Positions 35,451 to 47,110 of a stretch of 64,000 nt of DNA are shown in pieces. Origin of the DNA: Candolleomyces eurysporus (lineage: Eukaryota; Basidiomycota; Agaricomycetes; Agaricales; Psathyrellaceae); assembly GCA_027579435.1 (NCBI GenBank), contig JANBPK010000934.1:44784-108783 (forward strand). Reading direction: 5' to 3'. Position numbers and translations under genes: made by a program. The first letter of the stretch is position 1. Each line of letters opens with the position of its first letter. The notes beneath the pieces were generated by a model that saw only the letters and a list, made by a program, of their open reading frames with translations, did not search any database and had not been told where the DNA came from.

Positions 35451-36620
35451 CTCAACCTACCCTCTCCTCCTGTTCCTCATGGTGCAGCAACTCGTCCCGC
35501 TGGTGCTTTTGCTAGTTCGAGATAAGGCACACTTTTGACCTGGATTGAGGCTTCCGAGCTATTGGAACAGCATACCGATACTTGAATCCACGGGCTACGA
35601 AGCGGGGCTTTCGACTTCCGCCAGCTAGTCGAGTCTCATCTACCATACCGTCAAGTGCCTTCCGAGCGAATGCTAGAAGTGAGGGGGAAGAGGAAAGGGT
35701 CTGGATCTAGGTGGGATAAGGATACCGAGGATGGGTGGTGGACAAGAAGCGGTCAGGGCTCAGGAGGAAGACAAAGACGAGGACAACGAACTCCGAGCGA
35801 ATGGGTCCGTGTGCCCGCATCGATCGTCGTGGGCGTTCTGGCGCAAACCCAGCAAGACTGAAACACCTATTACAACCTTACTCATAAAGACGATGCGGTG
35901 GAACCATCACAGGTGGATTCTACTGGTGATCAACACGATGGTGACGGTCCATTCGGCGTCCTGTGGTCGTTTTCTTGCTGGTGTGGCTCGAGACGTGGAT
36001 GAAAGCTGATATCGTACGAAGAGGGAACACGACGGAGCTCAGCATCTCGATCGCCGTAGCATTCACGGGACTATTCACCAGTCTCACCAGATGGGATGAA
36101 CAGCCGGATGTTTCTGGAGATCTACATCTTCCTTTGTTGAATCACATTTGTCTTCCTCGTCGTTCCGAGGTACTTCACCTACAAGAAATGGACGTACAAC
36201 CTCGAGGGATGACACATACCGGATCAGCTGAACGGCTATGGATACTTTAGCCGGTTTGTTGAAGCTCTGTTCTTCTTCCCTTCTCTTCCAGTTCGTTCCC
36301 GTTCTTTAAGGTAACTTTTACTCACTTCCTCGGTCTCACTTGTGGAGAAGATTTGCCAACTAGTACGGAGGATATCACGAGGGGTACTATTAGCCGTTTG
36401 TTCGATGCCGAGTGCTGGGATGAGTTTGACCAAGGTTTCTTCGCTGAAGCTTGAAGTTTTGACTTTTCAAGTACGATGGACGTTGTCATGTGATTCCTCT
36501 ACATGCGATATTCAGAATCAGCTTCAACGATGTGGATAGTATAGCCTCAGCGTCGAAGCTATTCTTAGACATGCGATGCGAGGGGTATGCTCCCTGAATG
36601 CAAGGAATCTGGTCAGTACG
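35451..36620 (+). pseudogene. Tetraspanin pseudogene upstream of STAND D
   Basis: Degenerate plus-strand copy of the tetraspanin. Legible parts: the disordered N-terminus near 35545, GGIRIPRMGGGQEAVRA, RSSWAFWRKPSKTETPI, TM1, a frame shift into KADIVRRGNTTELSIS, TM2, and a shortened loop in which the CCG is lost (LNGYGYFSRFVEA). The C-terminal STGTSVTKV equivalent is near 36420-36465. A second scrambled copy of the loop region follows at 36505-36620. Several frameshifts and stops make it non-functional. Confidence 0.88.
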
Positions 36621-37782
36621 TCTTTCTCTTCCTTTCTCATCCCCCCTCCTACCTTCCCTCAATCGTCTTGATATTTATTTTTTTTTCACCAAAGGATTTC
36701 TCCAGATCCGATGTATTCTCGGTATTGATTCCAGTGCTCTTACAGCTGGTTACTTACGCATGTATGCAGCACGAATGGAATCTAGTGGACTGAAGGATCT
36801 TGTTGTCTAGGGGCCGGCGGGGAGACAGGAGTTTCGGTGGATACCGTATCATGCGCCCTAGCTATACCGGTCATCAAATTGTTTCGAGAATTAGAACGAG
36901 GACGTCCCGCTTTATGTTGAACTATCATTGCTGAACTTTACCGTTCACGTCTCAATTGCCCTGATATCACTCACCCGTAATGTTACCGTGAAGTCACATC
37001 CTCATAAGTCCCCCGCAGAGATACCGATTTGTTGAACATACAGTGATACTGATAACTCGGGTTCCTATCTGCCTTCAAGTCTCCCGTTTCAGACGGAGAG
37101 AAGTTCCACAGTCAGTCGGCAGGAAACTATATTTTCCCGTACTTGAGGGCTTAAAGCGGTGACGGGAGTAATGGAATTTTGGGCCGTTCAAGGTTTTGAG
37201 AGGCAAGATTCGTAGAATGGATAGTTCTTCTGACATAGGACAGTAAATTTGGATCAAATTTATGGTAGCACCTTTCAGGTATAACAGACTATTAATAGTG
37301 ACGCTCGGCTGCACGGTGGGGATGATATCCCAGGAAGGCAACCGAGCTGGTAGATTGGATTAGATTGCGGTTATGCTCATGCCAGCACTCAACGTTACTT
37401 ATTTCAGATGGCAATCTGAGCCAGCGTGAACTTGCGTGGTCTCCTGAGCTACGCCAACAGTTAGTGCTTTATCACACCAAAGATCCGCTACTACGGTATT
37501 TCAGTGGTTAATGAAGAACCTTTGGGGGCACAAACACGGAACCGTAAAGCCTTCTTCTCCCCTTTGGATGCGAAGCGGACGAATTCGAAGCTTGGGCAAT
37601 TGGGAAAGGTAAATTCATATCAACAGGAGGCAGTCTCACGCTTCACAGCAGCTGCGACAGGATGCATGAAGAGTAGATAGAGCAATAATTAGCTACTTCA
37701 AGGAGAAAAAGGTCATCCCCTCTCAGAGCCTTCCCCATCATCACTTTCCACTGGTTCTCGTCGACAGCCGGAAGGACTTTCC
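36621..37782. other. 5' flank of STAND D, paralogous to that of STAND E
   Basis: Shares with 47110-48047 an AGACGGAGAGAAGTTCC motif (near 37091 and 47516), a GGTCTCACGCT/GTCTCACGCTTCACAGCA motif (near 37632 and 47883), and CTGGTTCTCGTCGAC just before the ATG. No separate gene recognised. Confidence 0.5.
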
Positions 37783-38713
37783 ATGACCGCGAGATTCTTG
37801 GAGGGATCGAGCGTCGGGCAGGTCGACTTGAAGTTTTATCATGTCGAAGGAGGCCTCTATCAGCATATTTCGTCTGAGGACGCAAAAGGTGAGTTCAAAG
37901 TTGTAAGGGTTCAGCCTGCTGACCAAGTCTGTTGATTCATGATAGGTCTCTTTGACCTCCTACAGCCCATTACGGACGCGTCTCATACCCGAGACAGGAA
38001 GCGATCANCCCCCCGACTCTGCCTGCCTACCAGGAACGCGAAAAGGAGTGATCAGATGGATCGTCTCCTGGGTGTCCAGTAGCGTGCTGTTGAGAAGACA
38101 ACACATCCTGTGGATGTACGGTTATGCCGGCTGTGGCAAGTCCGCTATCGCCCAAGAGGTATCTGAGCAGATTCAGGGAGGAGGGTGTTTACTCGCTACC
38201 TTTTTCTTCTGTCGGAACGCTGGCGACAGGAGCAAGATCGGACGACTTCCAAACACTCTCGCAAGCCAGATGGCGATATCCCTGCCAGAGACAGCGCGCT
38301 TCATCGAGGCTGCGGCAAAGGCTGAGCCACAGCTGCTGCAAGTCGAATCCTGTTTCTCTTTGGGGGCTCGGCTTCAGCGGTTAGTGTACGAGCCTTTCAA
38401 GGCTGTCGCTGCTCAATTTTCCTATGCCGAGTATTTTCTATCGAGTCCACATCTCATCATCATCGATGGTCTCGACGAATGCGACGATAAAGAAGGCGTT
38501 CAAGAGTTTATCGCCACCATGGTCAAACTCTTTGACCGGAATCCTTACCTTCCCCTTCGCGTCTTCATTACCGGCCGAGTGGAACAGCATATCCATTCGT
38601 GCCTCACTATGGATGCTGGGGTCCGGATGAAGGACCTCGCTGATCATTGCACCAGAGACGACATCGAAACGTTCATGCACATAGTATTCGATGCGCACAC
38701 ACGATGCAATCCA

Positions 38714-38718
38714 GTAAT
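38714..38718 (+). other. Target-site duplication, left copy
   Basis: GTAAT immediately before the left long terminal repeat, repeated at 44524-44528 after the right one. Five base pairs is the usual size for Ty1/copia integrase. Confidence 0.9.
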
Positions 38719-38995
38719 TGTCAAGACTCAACAAGGATGAGTGTAACCACTGTGAGTGGAATGAATTCGATGGGGAATCAGGTCCACTCACTGGTATCTA
38801 TATACTGTTCCTAACAATAGTGTGTCTATATATAGAGTACAATAGAATTATCTAAATATAGAACAAATAGAGAAAGAACAATAGGTATGAGTACAATAGA
38901 TCAATGGACAATGATGTCCACATTAGGAAACAATGTATGCCCATATTAGGAAACAATGTATAGTATCTACACAGCATAGGCATTGTATTCTAACA
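38719..38995 (-). repeat. 3' long terminal repeat of the copia element
   Basis: 277 bp, plus-strand TGTCAAGACTC...TTCTAACA. It matches the right-hand copy 44247-44523 without a difference that I can find. It is AT-rich, with TATATATAGAG in the middle that could act as promoter. Confidence 0.95.
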
Positions 38996-39004
38996 CACCC
39001 CCTC
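38996..39004 (-). other. Polypurine tract
   Basis: GAGGGGGTG on the minus strand, directly before the 3' long terminal repeat, the expected place for plus-strand DNA priming. Confidence 0.7.
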
Positions 39005-39026
39005 AATGTAATGGCTGTGGAGGTTT

Positions 39027-42000
39027 TTAAATAAGTCCAAGAGCTATGCGATGACGCTTAATGTCATTTGCAGGAAGTGGTTTAGTGAAGATATCAGCAA
39101 TCATGTCTTTAGTCTGGAGGAAGTGGACTTCAATTTCCTGGCGTTTAATAGCCTCTCTAATCCAATGCATTTTGATGTCAATGTGCTTCATCCGGCTGTG
39201 ATGTTCAGGATTTCGTAGGACCTTCAAAGCTGACTGGTTGTCAACATGAAGAATGGATGGTTGGGAAACATTTAACCCTAACTCATTTAGCAGTGTCCTC
39301 ATCCAAATGATCTCCCGTCCGGCTGCTGATGCAGATACATATTCGGCTTCAGTAGATGAGTCAGCTACAGTTACTTGCTTCTTTGAAGACCAGCTGACTG
39401 CACCAGTCCCCATTCGGATAAGGAATCCAGATGTAGACCGACGAGTATCTAGACACCCTGCATGGTCAGCATCGCTATAGGCTTGGAAGAGTTGTGATTC
39501 CAAATGTCCTGTGCCATTGTCCTGGTATGTGAGCTTAAGGTCTTTTGTGCCCTGAAGATATCGAAGAAGATGTTTGACTGCTTTCCAGTGCTTCAACCCT
39601 GGAGTTGCATTGAATTGGGCTAGTTTTGCTACAGCATATGAAATGTCTGGTCGAGTAGCAATAGCCAGGTACATGAGAGCACCTACTGCATTCATATATG
39701 GAACATGCTTCATTTTTTCTTTTTCTTCTTCTGAAAGAGCATATTTGGAAAGGCGGGTTCCAGGATCCATTGGAGTAGTAACTGGTGTGCAGTCTTCCAT
39801 ACCAAAGCGCTTGAGGATGTCAATGATGTATTAGGTCTGTGATAGTTCCAGGATCCGATTTTCTTGGTTGTAGTCCACTTTGATTCCAAGTAGGTATGTT
39901 GTTGGACCAAGGTCCTTGACTTTAAAGACTTTGCGTAGTGCATCTTTGACCTCTTGAATTTTGGACTTGCTCTTTGAGGTAATGGTAATGTCGTCAACAA
40001 AGACTGGAAGTGTAACTCGGATTCCATCTTTAGCCCACACATAAATGCTAGGATCTGACTTGATCTGGGTGAAGCCAATGTTCTCCAGTTCGGTTGCAAG
40101 CTTGTGATACCATAAACGTCCACTTTGTTTCAAGCCATAAAGACCTTTCTTGAGTTTGCAAACCCATTTGCGCCCATCTGGGGAGTTGACCTTAAAGCCT
40201 TCTGGTTGGGTCATGTAGACTTCATACTGGTCCTCAATCTCACCATTTAGATATGCATTTGAGATGTCTATGGACTCAATGTATTCTCCTCTCATTGCAG
40301 CTTGGGCAAGGACTGTTCGGAGTGATGCAAGTCGTGTAGCTGGAGAGAAGACTTGATCAAAGTCAATGCCAGGGATTTGAGAGTATCCTTTGGCAACTAG
40401 GCGAGCTTTGTATCGGTCTATGGTTCCATCAGCTTTTCGCTTTATGATAAACACCCATCGAGATCCAACTTCTCTGCGTCCTTCTGGTAGCTCTGTTAGC
40501 TCCCATGTCCCATTCTCAATGAGAGCATCCATCTCTGTTTGAGCAGCCTCTAGCCATTTGTCCCCATCTGGCCGTGACATTGCTTCTTTAAAGCTGCGAG
40601 GGCAGTCATCAGGGCGCGTGGCAGCACCAAAAGCATGTTGGAGGTCATGGCGTTCAGGGTTGGTGGCCATATCCATGACCATTTCAAGTGCCATTTGAAT
40701 GGGAATGTACTCTGAGGTAATTCCATAGGTATGAAGGAGTGATTCTACCACATTTGTTGCTCGTAGGGCTGATTGCATGTCAACTTCTTCCTCATCCTGG
40801 ATATCTTGGGCTCTGATTGGTCCAGGATAAAAGGGATTTTCATCCTCAGGTGGTGGATTGTTGTTCTGTGCACCCCCTTGATCCACTGCCTGTTGATCAG
40901 CACCCCCTTGGCCTTGCCCAATTACCATATCTTGTCCTTCCTCCCGACGTGCAACAGGATGTGTTGTGCGGCGTCGGTGCCCCAGCATTTCTGCATAGTC
41001 TAGTACTCTAGCTGTAGAGCGGATTGGGCGGCTACCCTGTGCTACTAGTGGCTTAGGTACGGCTTTGCGTTGGCCTCCTTTTTGCTGAGGACGCGGTGCA
41101 GTTGGGACTCTTTGTTGGGATGGTGGGATTGGGATGGGTGGTGTAATGAAATTTGGAACTGGAATCCTGCTTTGCTCTGGTGAAGGTACTGGTGATGGTG
41201 GTATTTCATTCTTTGGAGTTGGGGACACCTCTGTCTTTGGCCTTGACTTGGTTCGTGCTCCTGGGTCAGCTAACTTCAGGAGTGACTTTATATTGGTCTT
41301 GGCTGGAGGTGTGGATGGTAGCTCTTGTTTCACCAGTGTGTCTTCTGGTTTTTCTTCAGAGGAGCTATAAGATGTGTCATCTTCCTCCTCATCAGAGCTA
41401 TCTGAGGATGAGTCAGAGAATGCATTGTCCCTGTTATTTGTTGGAAGTACTGGAGGCACTGCAGGAGCATTGGGAGCTGGAGGAGTAGTGATGGGCATAG
41501 TGAGTCTGTCCTCAGCATCTGGCCAAACATCTCGAATACCAATGGGTTTTGGCTTTTCACCTTTGGTTGATAACCCAGGGAATAATGTTTCATTGAAGAT
41601 GACATCTCTTGATACAAATTCTTTCTTTGTGACTGGATTGTAGCATCTCCATCCTTTGTATCCCTCTTCAAAGCCAACAAAAATGCAAGCTTGTGTGTGT
41701 GACTCCAGGTTCTTTCAGTCCTTGCGTGGAATATTAACCCATGCTCTGCATCCAAAAACTCTGAACATGGATAGATCAGGTTTTCTACCATTCCAAACCT
41801 CATATGAAGTGGTGTTTGAGGTTGAGGATGAATGTGTGGCATTTAGGATGTCTGTGTAGTACAGTGTAGCAGCTCCCCAAAATGAAAGTGGTAGTAGTGC
41901 TTGGTTTAACATGGCCACAACTCCTTCTGCTAGTGTGCGATTGAGCCGCTCACTAACACCATTCTGCTGAGGTGTTGCAGTGACTGTGTGCTGTCGAGTA

Positions 42001-43826
42001 ATGCCTTTGCCCTTACACCAGTTGATAAAGTCCTTGCTCATGTATTCACCACCTTTGTCATCTCGGATCTCTTTGACTAGTTTTCCTGTTTGTCTTTCAA
42101 CTTTGGCAATATATTCTTTGAAGTGTTGTGATGCCTCATCTTTTGACTTTAACAGGTGAACTTCCTTGAATCGTGAATGATCATCAATGAAAGTAATCCA
42201 GTACTTGAATCCAGATGGTGTCCGGGTGAGAGGGCCATGAAGGTCAGAGTGAATTCGTCCAAGGAGCTCTGTGGAGCGATGCTCAGATAGATCAGGGAAT
42301 GGGTTGCGGTGCTGCTTTCCTGCAATGCAGTGCTCACAGGTGTCAGGAATATCTGTGTTTGGTTTGACAATAATTCCTGTTCCTAGTTCCTGCTTAATGA
42401 GCTTGTTGATGCGCTTTTGACCAATATGTCCTAGCCGTTGGTGGAGAAGATCTTTTGAGATGCGTTGAGCGACATATGCATGCTCATGGTTGTTAAGTGT
42501 AGTACCATCCAGGAGGCCAGTATTCCGATGTATGGTTGCTGTTAGAATTGTATTTCCATCCTTTTGGAAGTCAAGTGATTCTCCTTCAATGACAACTTGC
42601 ATTTTGTTTTTACGAACAGCAGATAGGATGGAGAATAAATTATTTTGGAGATCTGGTACATATAGGACATCTTTAAAGGTAACAGTCTCACTTGGCTTTC
42701 CATTTATAATAGGGTTGAAAAATACATCTCCTTTTCCTTTTGCCCAGACTATATGATTGTTGGCAAGCAATACAGCAGTTCGGCAGTGGACATAATTGCG
42801 TATCCACTTTCGATGTGGTGTCATATGCGAGGTTGCACCTGAGTCTGTGTTCCAAGAAATGTCAGCTGCTGATCCTTTTGCACGAGGAATGGGGGGACTT
42901 GCAATATGAGCAACATGAGCCATCATGACCTTTTCTTCTGAGGTGAGACCTTCTTCTTTGTCTTATGCAACTTGGGCCTTCTGCTTCTGTTTTCCCTTCA
43001 ATACACGACAGTCTTTGCTGGCATGGGTATTGTTTTTGCCATGGACTTCACAGTGGAATCTTTTCTTCTTGTTTGAAGCAGCAGAGAGAGCAGCAGCAGA
43101 GGTTCCTTCTGCAAGTGAGGCATTGCGAACAAGGGTGTCAGCCTTTCGAAGATGTTCAAGTGCAGTTTGACTGGTGAGGTTTGACCCTAGGTGATTGAGT
43201 GTATGCTGAAGCATGGTGTCTTCTTTTCCAAGGCCAATAGGGATCATGGCAATGGCAAGGTCCATAGCAAGGTCTTCTGCAGTGTATCCTGGTTTGAATG
43301 ATGAGGGCTTCTCCAATTCATGAATTGTCACATCTTCTGTGCCAATTTTTGCTGCAGTGGGCTTGGTTGTTTCTTTTTCATAACTAGAGCCTATGGGTAG
43401 AAGGCTGGCAAGCCGTGAGGCTAGACTGATTGCTCGAGCACCATAGTCTGAGTAAGACTCATTCTCATGGTCAGCATCTCCTTTTCGAAGTGTGATGAGT
43501 TCTTGTAGAACTGAGATCCGTCCACCAGCATCCTTTGGCTCATATGCCTTTAGGAGCTGTTTCCAGATGGCTGGTGCATCAAGGACATCAATACCACCAA
43601 TGATAGTGGTTGTCTGGGAGTGGTCCAGGGTAGAGCGGATATAGCCAATAAGCTTTGAACGACGTTCAATGAAGCTTGCTCTGATCCTGGTGTCACTAGA
43701 TGAAGGCATTTGTTCATCACCCATCAGGATCTCATAGGCATTGAGCTCTAGAGCCTTGTTGATGCACACCCGTTTCCAGTGTTGAACCGTGAAGACATTC
43801 AGAGGGTTCTCTACTGTGGACGACAT
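39027..43826 (-). CDS. copia Gag-Pol polyprotein with three in-frame stops
   Basis: One uninterrupted phase of 1600 codons from ATG 43826 to the stop at 39027, with stops inside at 42965-42963 (TAA), 41717-41715 (TGA) and 39833-39831 (TAA). Gag (43826-42966) ends with a zinc-knuckle-like CEVHGKNNTHASKDC. Next come aspartic protease (NTDSGATSHM), integrase with the HRLGHIG/CEHC zinc region and catalytic D-D-E (IHSDLHGP, FIDDHSRF, DDKGGEYM), reverse transcriptase (ARLVAKGYSQ, SIDISNAYLNG, VFVDDITI) and RNase H (YSDADHAGC, SSTEAEYVS). No indel is present. Each stop could come from a single C-to-T change (CAA, CGA, CAA). Gag may be made alone, with Pol requiring readthrough, or the copy may be defective. 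Confidence 0.94.
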
Positions 43827-44227
43827 GGCAGATGGTGTGGTGAGGGCAGGTATAGGTAATGTAGGTATATGTATCTATGCTATCTAAAATGTGCCAATTG
43901 GGCAATAGAATGGGGTAAAAGGGGAGTTTTTATACTAAGACTCTGGTATGTCACCCTGAGTACCGGTTGGTGAGGTCTGGATCTCCAGAAACCACTCACG
44001 CCTCCCAGGGAAGAGTCTCTACACTATGTCCTTGAGACTTAAGGTCTCGCAGTCTCTGGGGTGCTGCCTCTTAAGGAGGGGCGTTACCCAGGATAAAAGA
44101 AAACTAGTGTGCTGTACAATAATTGTATCAGTATAAGGTTCAAATAAAGAACCGTTGGGCGTAACCCAGTGATTGAGGGGCAGTGGTAGCAGATAAATGC
44201 TGACTGATAAGACGTAGTCTATCAGTT

Positions 44228-44246
44228 GTGCCCGGGGCTCATAACT
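44228..44246 (-). other. Primer-binding site matching the tRNA-iMet anticodon arm
   Basis: Immediately inside the 5' long terminal repeat. The plus strand reads GGGCTCATAAC (44235-44245), matching the anticodon stem-loop of eukaryotic initiator tRNA-Met (CAU anticodon in CTCATAA). Drosophila copia is known to prime from such a 5' half-tRNA rather than from the tRNA 3' end. Confidence 0.75.
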
Positions 44247-44523
44247 TGTCAAGACTCAACAAGGATGAGTGTAACCACTGTGAGTGGAATGAATTCGATG
44301 GGGAATCAGGTCCACTCACTGGTATCTATATACTGTTCCTAACAATAGTGTGTCTATATATAGAGTACAATAGAATTATCTAAATATAGAACAAATAGAG
44401 AAAGAACAATAGGTATGAGTACAATAGATCAATGGACAATGATGTCCACATTAGGAAACAATGTATGCCCATATTAGGAAACAATGTATAGTATCTACAC
44501 AGCATAGGCATTGTATTCTAACA
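44247..44523 (-). repeat. 5' long terminal repeat of the copia element
   Basis: 277 bp, apparently identical to 38719-38995. Followed by the second GTAAT target copy at 44524-44528, after which STAND D resumes. Confidence 0.95.
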
Positions 44524-46519
44524 GTAATTCAAGCGCACATACGGCAAAATGGCTTGTGGCCAAGCCGTGCTAGCTCCCAAAAGCTCGTGGATCACATTGG
44601 TGGCTCCTTCATTTTCGCGTCAACCCTATTCAAATTCATATTCCAAGGGACCGGCTTGCCGGACGATCACTCAACCCCCATAGACCGCTTTCCCCTTGCT
44701 CTCAACATTGACCCAGGGCTGGATGGTCTCTACTCACAAACCCTTGCACGCTCCGAACACCTCCCCCATTTTGCGGAAATCATTTCGACTCTTGCGCTTC
44801 TCGCAAGGCCGCTTCCCATTTCCGGTGTAGCAGAGCTTCTTGACATACAAGCCTCCGCGGTCGCCCATGTCCTCGTAGACCTGCAGGCAATTATACAGGT
44901 TCCAGGCACCGACGACGCACCAGTCACTTTCTATCATACGTCCCTTCGCGACTTTCTTACCACTGAGAGTCGATCAGGACGGTTCTTTGCGCCGCCTTCA
45001 TTTCATGCTCCTCTTCTCATTCGCTGTCTGAGCTGCGAGCTAAGAGTTCGGCGGCAAAGGCCCAAGATTCGACTTGAGCCCAGAGGGCAGACAGCTGCTG
45101 TGCAGTATTCACTGGAATGTCTCTACGGTACCCATTGGAGCCGTGGGTATTGCTTTTTCAGCTCGACTGACTGTGAAAAGTTGATTCAGTTGCGGCGGGA
45201 AATGGTTGAGCTGCTTCCGGACGATGGCAAGGCAGTCGGGCTCCATGATCTCGCCGTTGGACTGTGGTCACTCTTCAACCATGAAAAGTCCACCTCCACG
45301 ATTGAAGAGGCCATTTCGGTGCATCGGGAGGCCCTCCTTCTTCGTCCCCACCCCCATCCCGATCGCCACTATTCCCTGAACAATCTGGGGGGTGCACTCC
45401 AATCCCTCTTTCAGCACAATCAGTACGTCCCTCACATCGAGGAGGCAATTTTGATGCATCGCGAGGCTCTCAGTCTTCGCCAACATCCCCACCCGGATCG
45501 TTTCAGTTCTCTGACCAATCTCGGGAATGCACTCCAATCGCTCTTCGAACACAGTCGGTGTGTTCCTCACTTTGAAGAGGCCATTTCAATACATCGGGAG
45601 GCACTCAGCCTTTGTCCTCATCCCCACCCAGATCGGCCCTTATCACTAAACAATTTCGGGTATGCACTCATCGCACTTTTTAAGCATAATAAGTGCGTCA
45701 CTCTCATTGACGAGGCTATTCCAATGCTTCGTGATGCCCTCAGCCTTTGTCCACATCCCCATCCAGTTCACCACCATGCTTTGCACAGTCTCGGGGTGGC
45801 ACTCCACGCACTCTTTGTCTTTGGACTTAATCGGTGTGCCTCTCATCTTGAGGAGGCCATTTTAATGCATCGCGAGGCACTCAGCCTTTGTCCACATCTC
45901 CATCTGTATCGCCATCCTTCTCTCAAAGATCTCTCCGCTGCACTATATGATCGTTTCGACGAGTTAGGGTCTATTGAGGACCTCAACAAGGCCATTTCCC
46001 TTCGCCGAGAAGCCCTCGGTGATGTCGCACATCCCTCGCGGCCAGAGACACTTTCAGCCCTTGCTCGATACCTCCAAACTTGTTACCACAAAAATCAGTT
46101 GATGGGCGATTTGGAGGAGGCGATTTCATTATCCCGTGAGGTAGTCATCGAGCATTATCAAGAAGGACACGATGATCGTGATCGGATGTTGGGCGAGCTG
46201 CGGTCCCTACTCCAGCTACATTTTGAGGCGACTGGGAACCAGGGAGATTTGGATGAGATCGAAAAGTTGAAAGAGAAGAGGGGCCCATGAAGTTTGTCTC
46301 CACATCTGTCTTCTGTCTCTGTACTCAATAATCATTTACCCCCNTTTTTTCAGCCCCTCCCAGTGGATATGTTTTGTCTAACTAGGCCACTTTATGTACA
46401 ACGTGCTGTACTGAGAATCTATTCACACATCATCAAGTTACGAAATCCAATTCTCATCTTCCTGCTTGTGCCGCTGGCGTCGTCAACGATTAATTCCAAT
46501 CTTCAAACATGGACAGGAG

Positions 46520-47110
46520 GTCAGTCCAATCGCACAAGCTGGTTCTGGTGTCAGCTCGAGAGACGGGTCGCCTGGTTCTTTCCTTTCCACCCGAGCAATA
46601 CACTAAAACTCGGGATCAAGAGCTACAAAGTGGGTCTGTCGATCCTCCCCAGTGACCCAGTTCGAATGTCTCGCCCTCGGTAACTCAGGTCAACTACTTC
46701 CTTTTGAGATTATTGAACGGGATGTCGAGTGTGAAGGTGAGGAGAAGAGCGAGAAAGACAAGAGTGGAAGAGAAGGATTAGAGCTGAGTAGGATGCAAAC
46801 ACAGAAGGTGGGTGAGGGGAAAGAGTCGTTCAGGGCCGGCAAGGCGAAGATGGCCGGGAAAGGAGATGAGGGTGAGGACGATGGGTTCAGGGTTGAGTCT
46901 CTGGGACGGATCGAGCCTACAAGAAACGGACGTTCAGCTACGATGCCAAGAATAACACGCAGTGTTTGAGGAATCTTAGAGCCAAGGGAAGACTACGCAT
47001 GATCCAGTGCTCTGGATACTTGATTCCCTGAGTCGAAGCTACTGTTATCACGATGTCTTGCTCAAGGAGTATGCTCCCTTGATGGGAGGAAACTGGTCGG
47101 TGCTTCTTTC
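46520..47110 (+). pseudogene. Tetraspanin pseudogene upstream of STAND E
   Basis: Plus-strand remnant. Recognisable are LGIKSYKVGLSILPSD (near 46610-46650, compared with LGSKSYEAGLSTLPSD), the Arg/Lys/Glu-rich segment, a skip over all of TM1-TM3, and KKRTFSYDAKNNTQCLRNLRAKGRLR followed by CSGY in place of CCGY and EATV. It ends in scrambled sequence near 47110. The internal deletion and stops make it dead. Its 3' UTR-like sequence continues to about 47280. Confidence 0.83.

Larger units (their letters stand above)
38719..44523 (-). mobile_element. Full-length Ty1/copia LTR retrotransposon
   Basis: 5805 bp, coding strand minus, inserted in STAND D. It has two 277-bp long terminal repeats that read identical by eye, beginning TG and ending CA, a 5-bp target duplication GTAAT, a purine-rich polypurine tract GAGGGGGTG (minus) at 38996-39004 and a primer-binding site at 44228-44246. 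The internal region encodes gag, protease, integrase, reverse transcriptase and RNase H in that order, which defines the copia superfamily. Three in-frame stops interrupt the polyprotein, so this copy may not be autonomous. Confidence 0.96.
37783..46290 (+). pseudogene. NACHT-TPR STAND gene D, split by a copia element
   Basis: Exon 1 37783-37888 (MTARFLEGSSVGQVDLKFYH), a 57-bp intron 37889-37945, exon 2 37946-38718 continuing at 44529-46290. A Ty1/copia element (38719-44523) sits between, flanked by GTAAT. Removing the element, one target copy and the extra n at 38007 gives 2640 nt, an 879-residue frame with no other break. The NACHT core is left of the insertion (GYAGCGKSAIAQ, LIIIDGLDECDDK); the split falls in the sequence CNPVI|QAHIRQNG before the winged-helix-like part, and about seven TPR units lie to the right. 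As it stands the locus can express only a truncated NACHT fragment. The insertion is recent, because the long terminal repeats are identical. Confidence 0.93.

Noticed and set aside
41134..41488. Plus-strand open frames inside the copia element
   Set aside because: They are antisense to Pol, which carries clear domain motifs on the minus strand.
44158..44227. GGGGCAGTGGTAGCAG near the primer-binding site, similar to a tRNA D-arm
   Set aside because: No continuous tRNA fold with the anticodon-arm match; spacing too long. Only the primer-binding match is kept.
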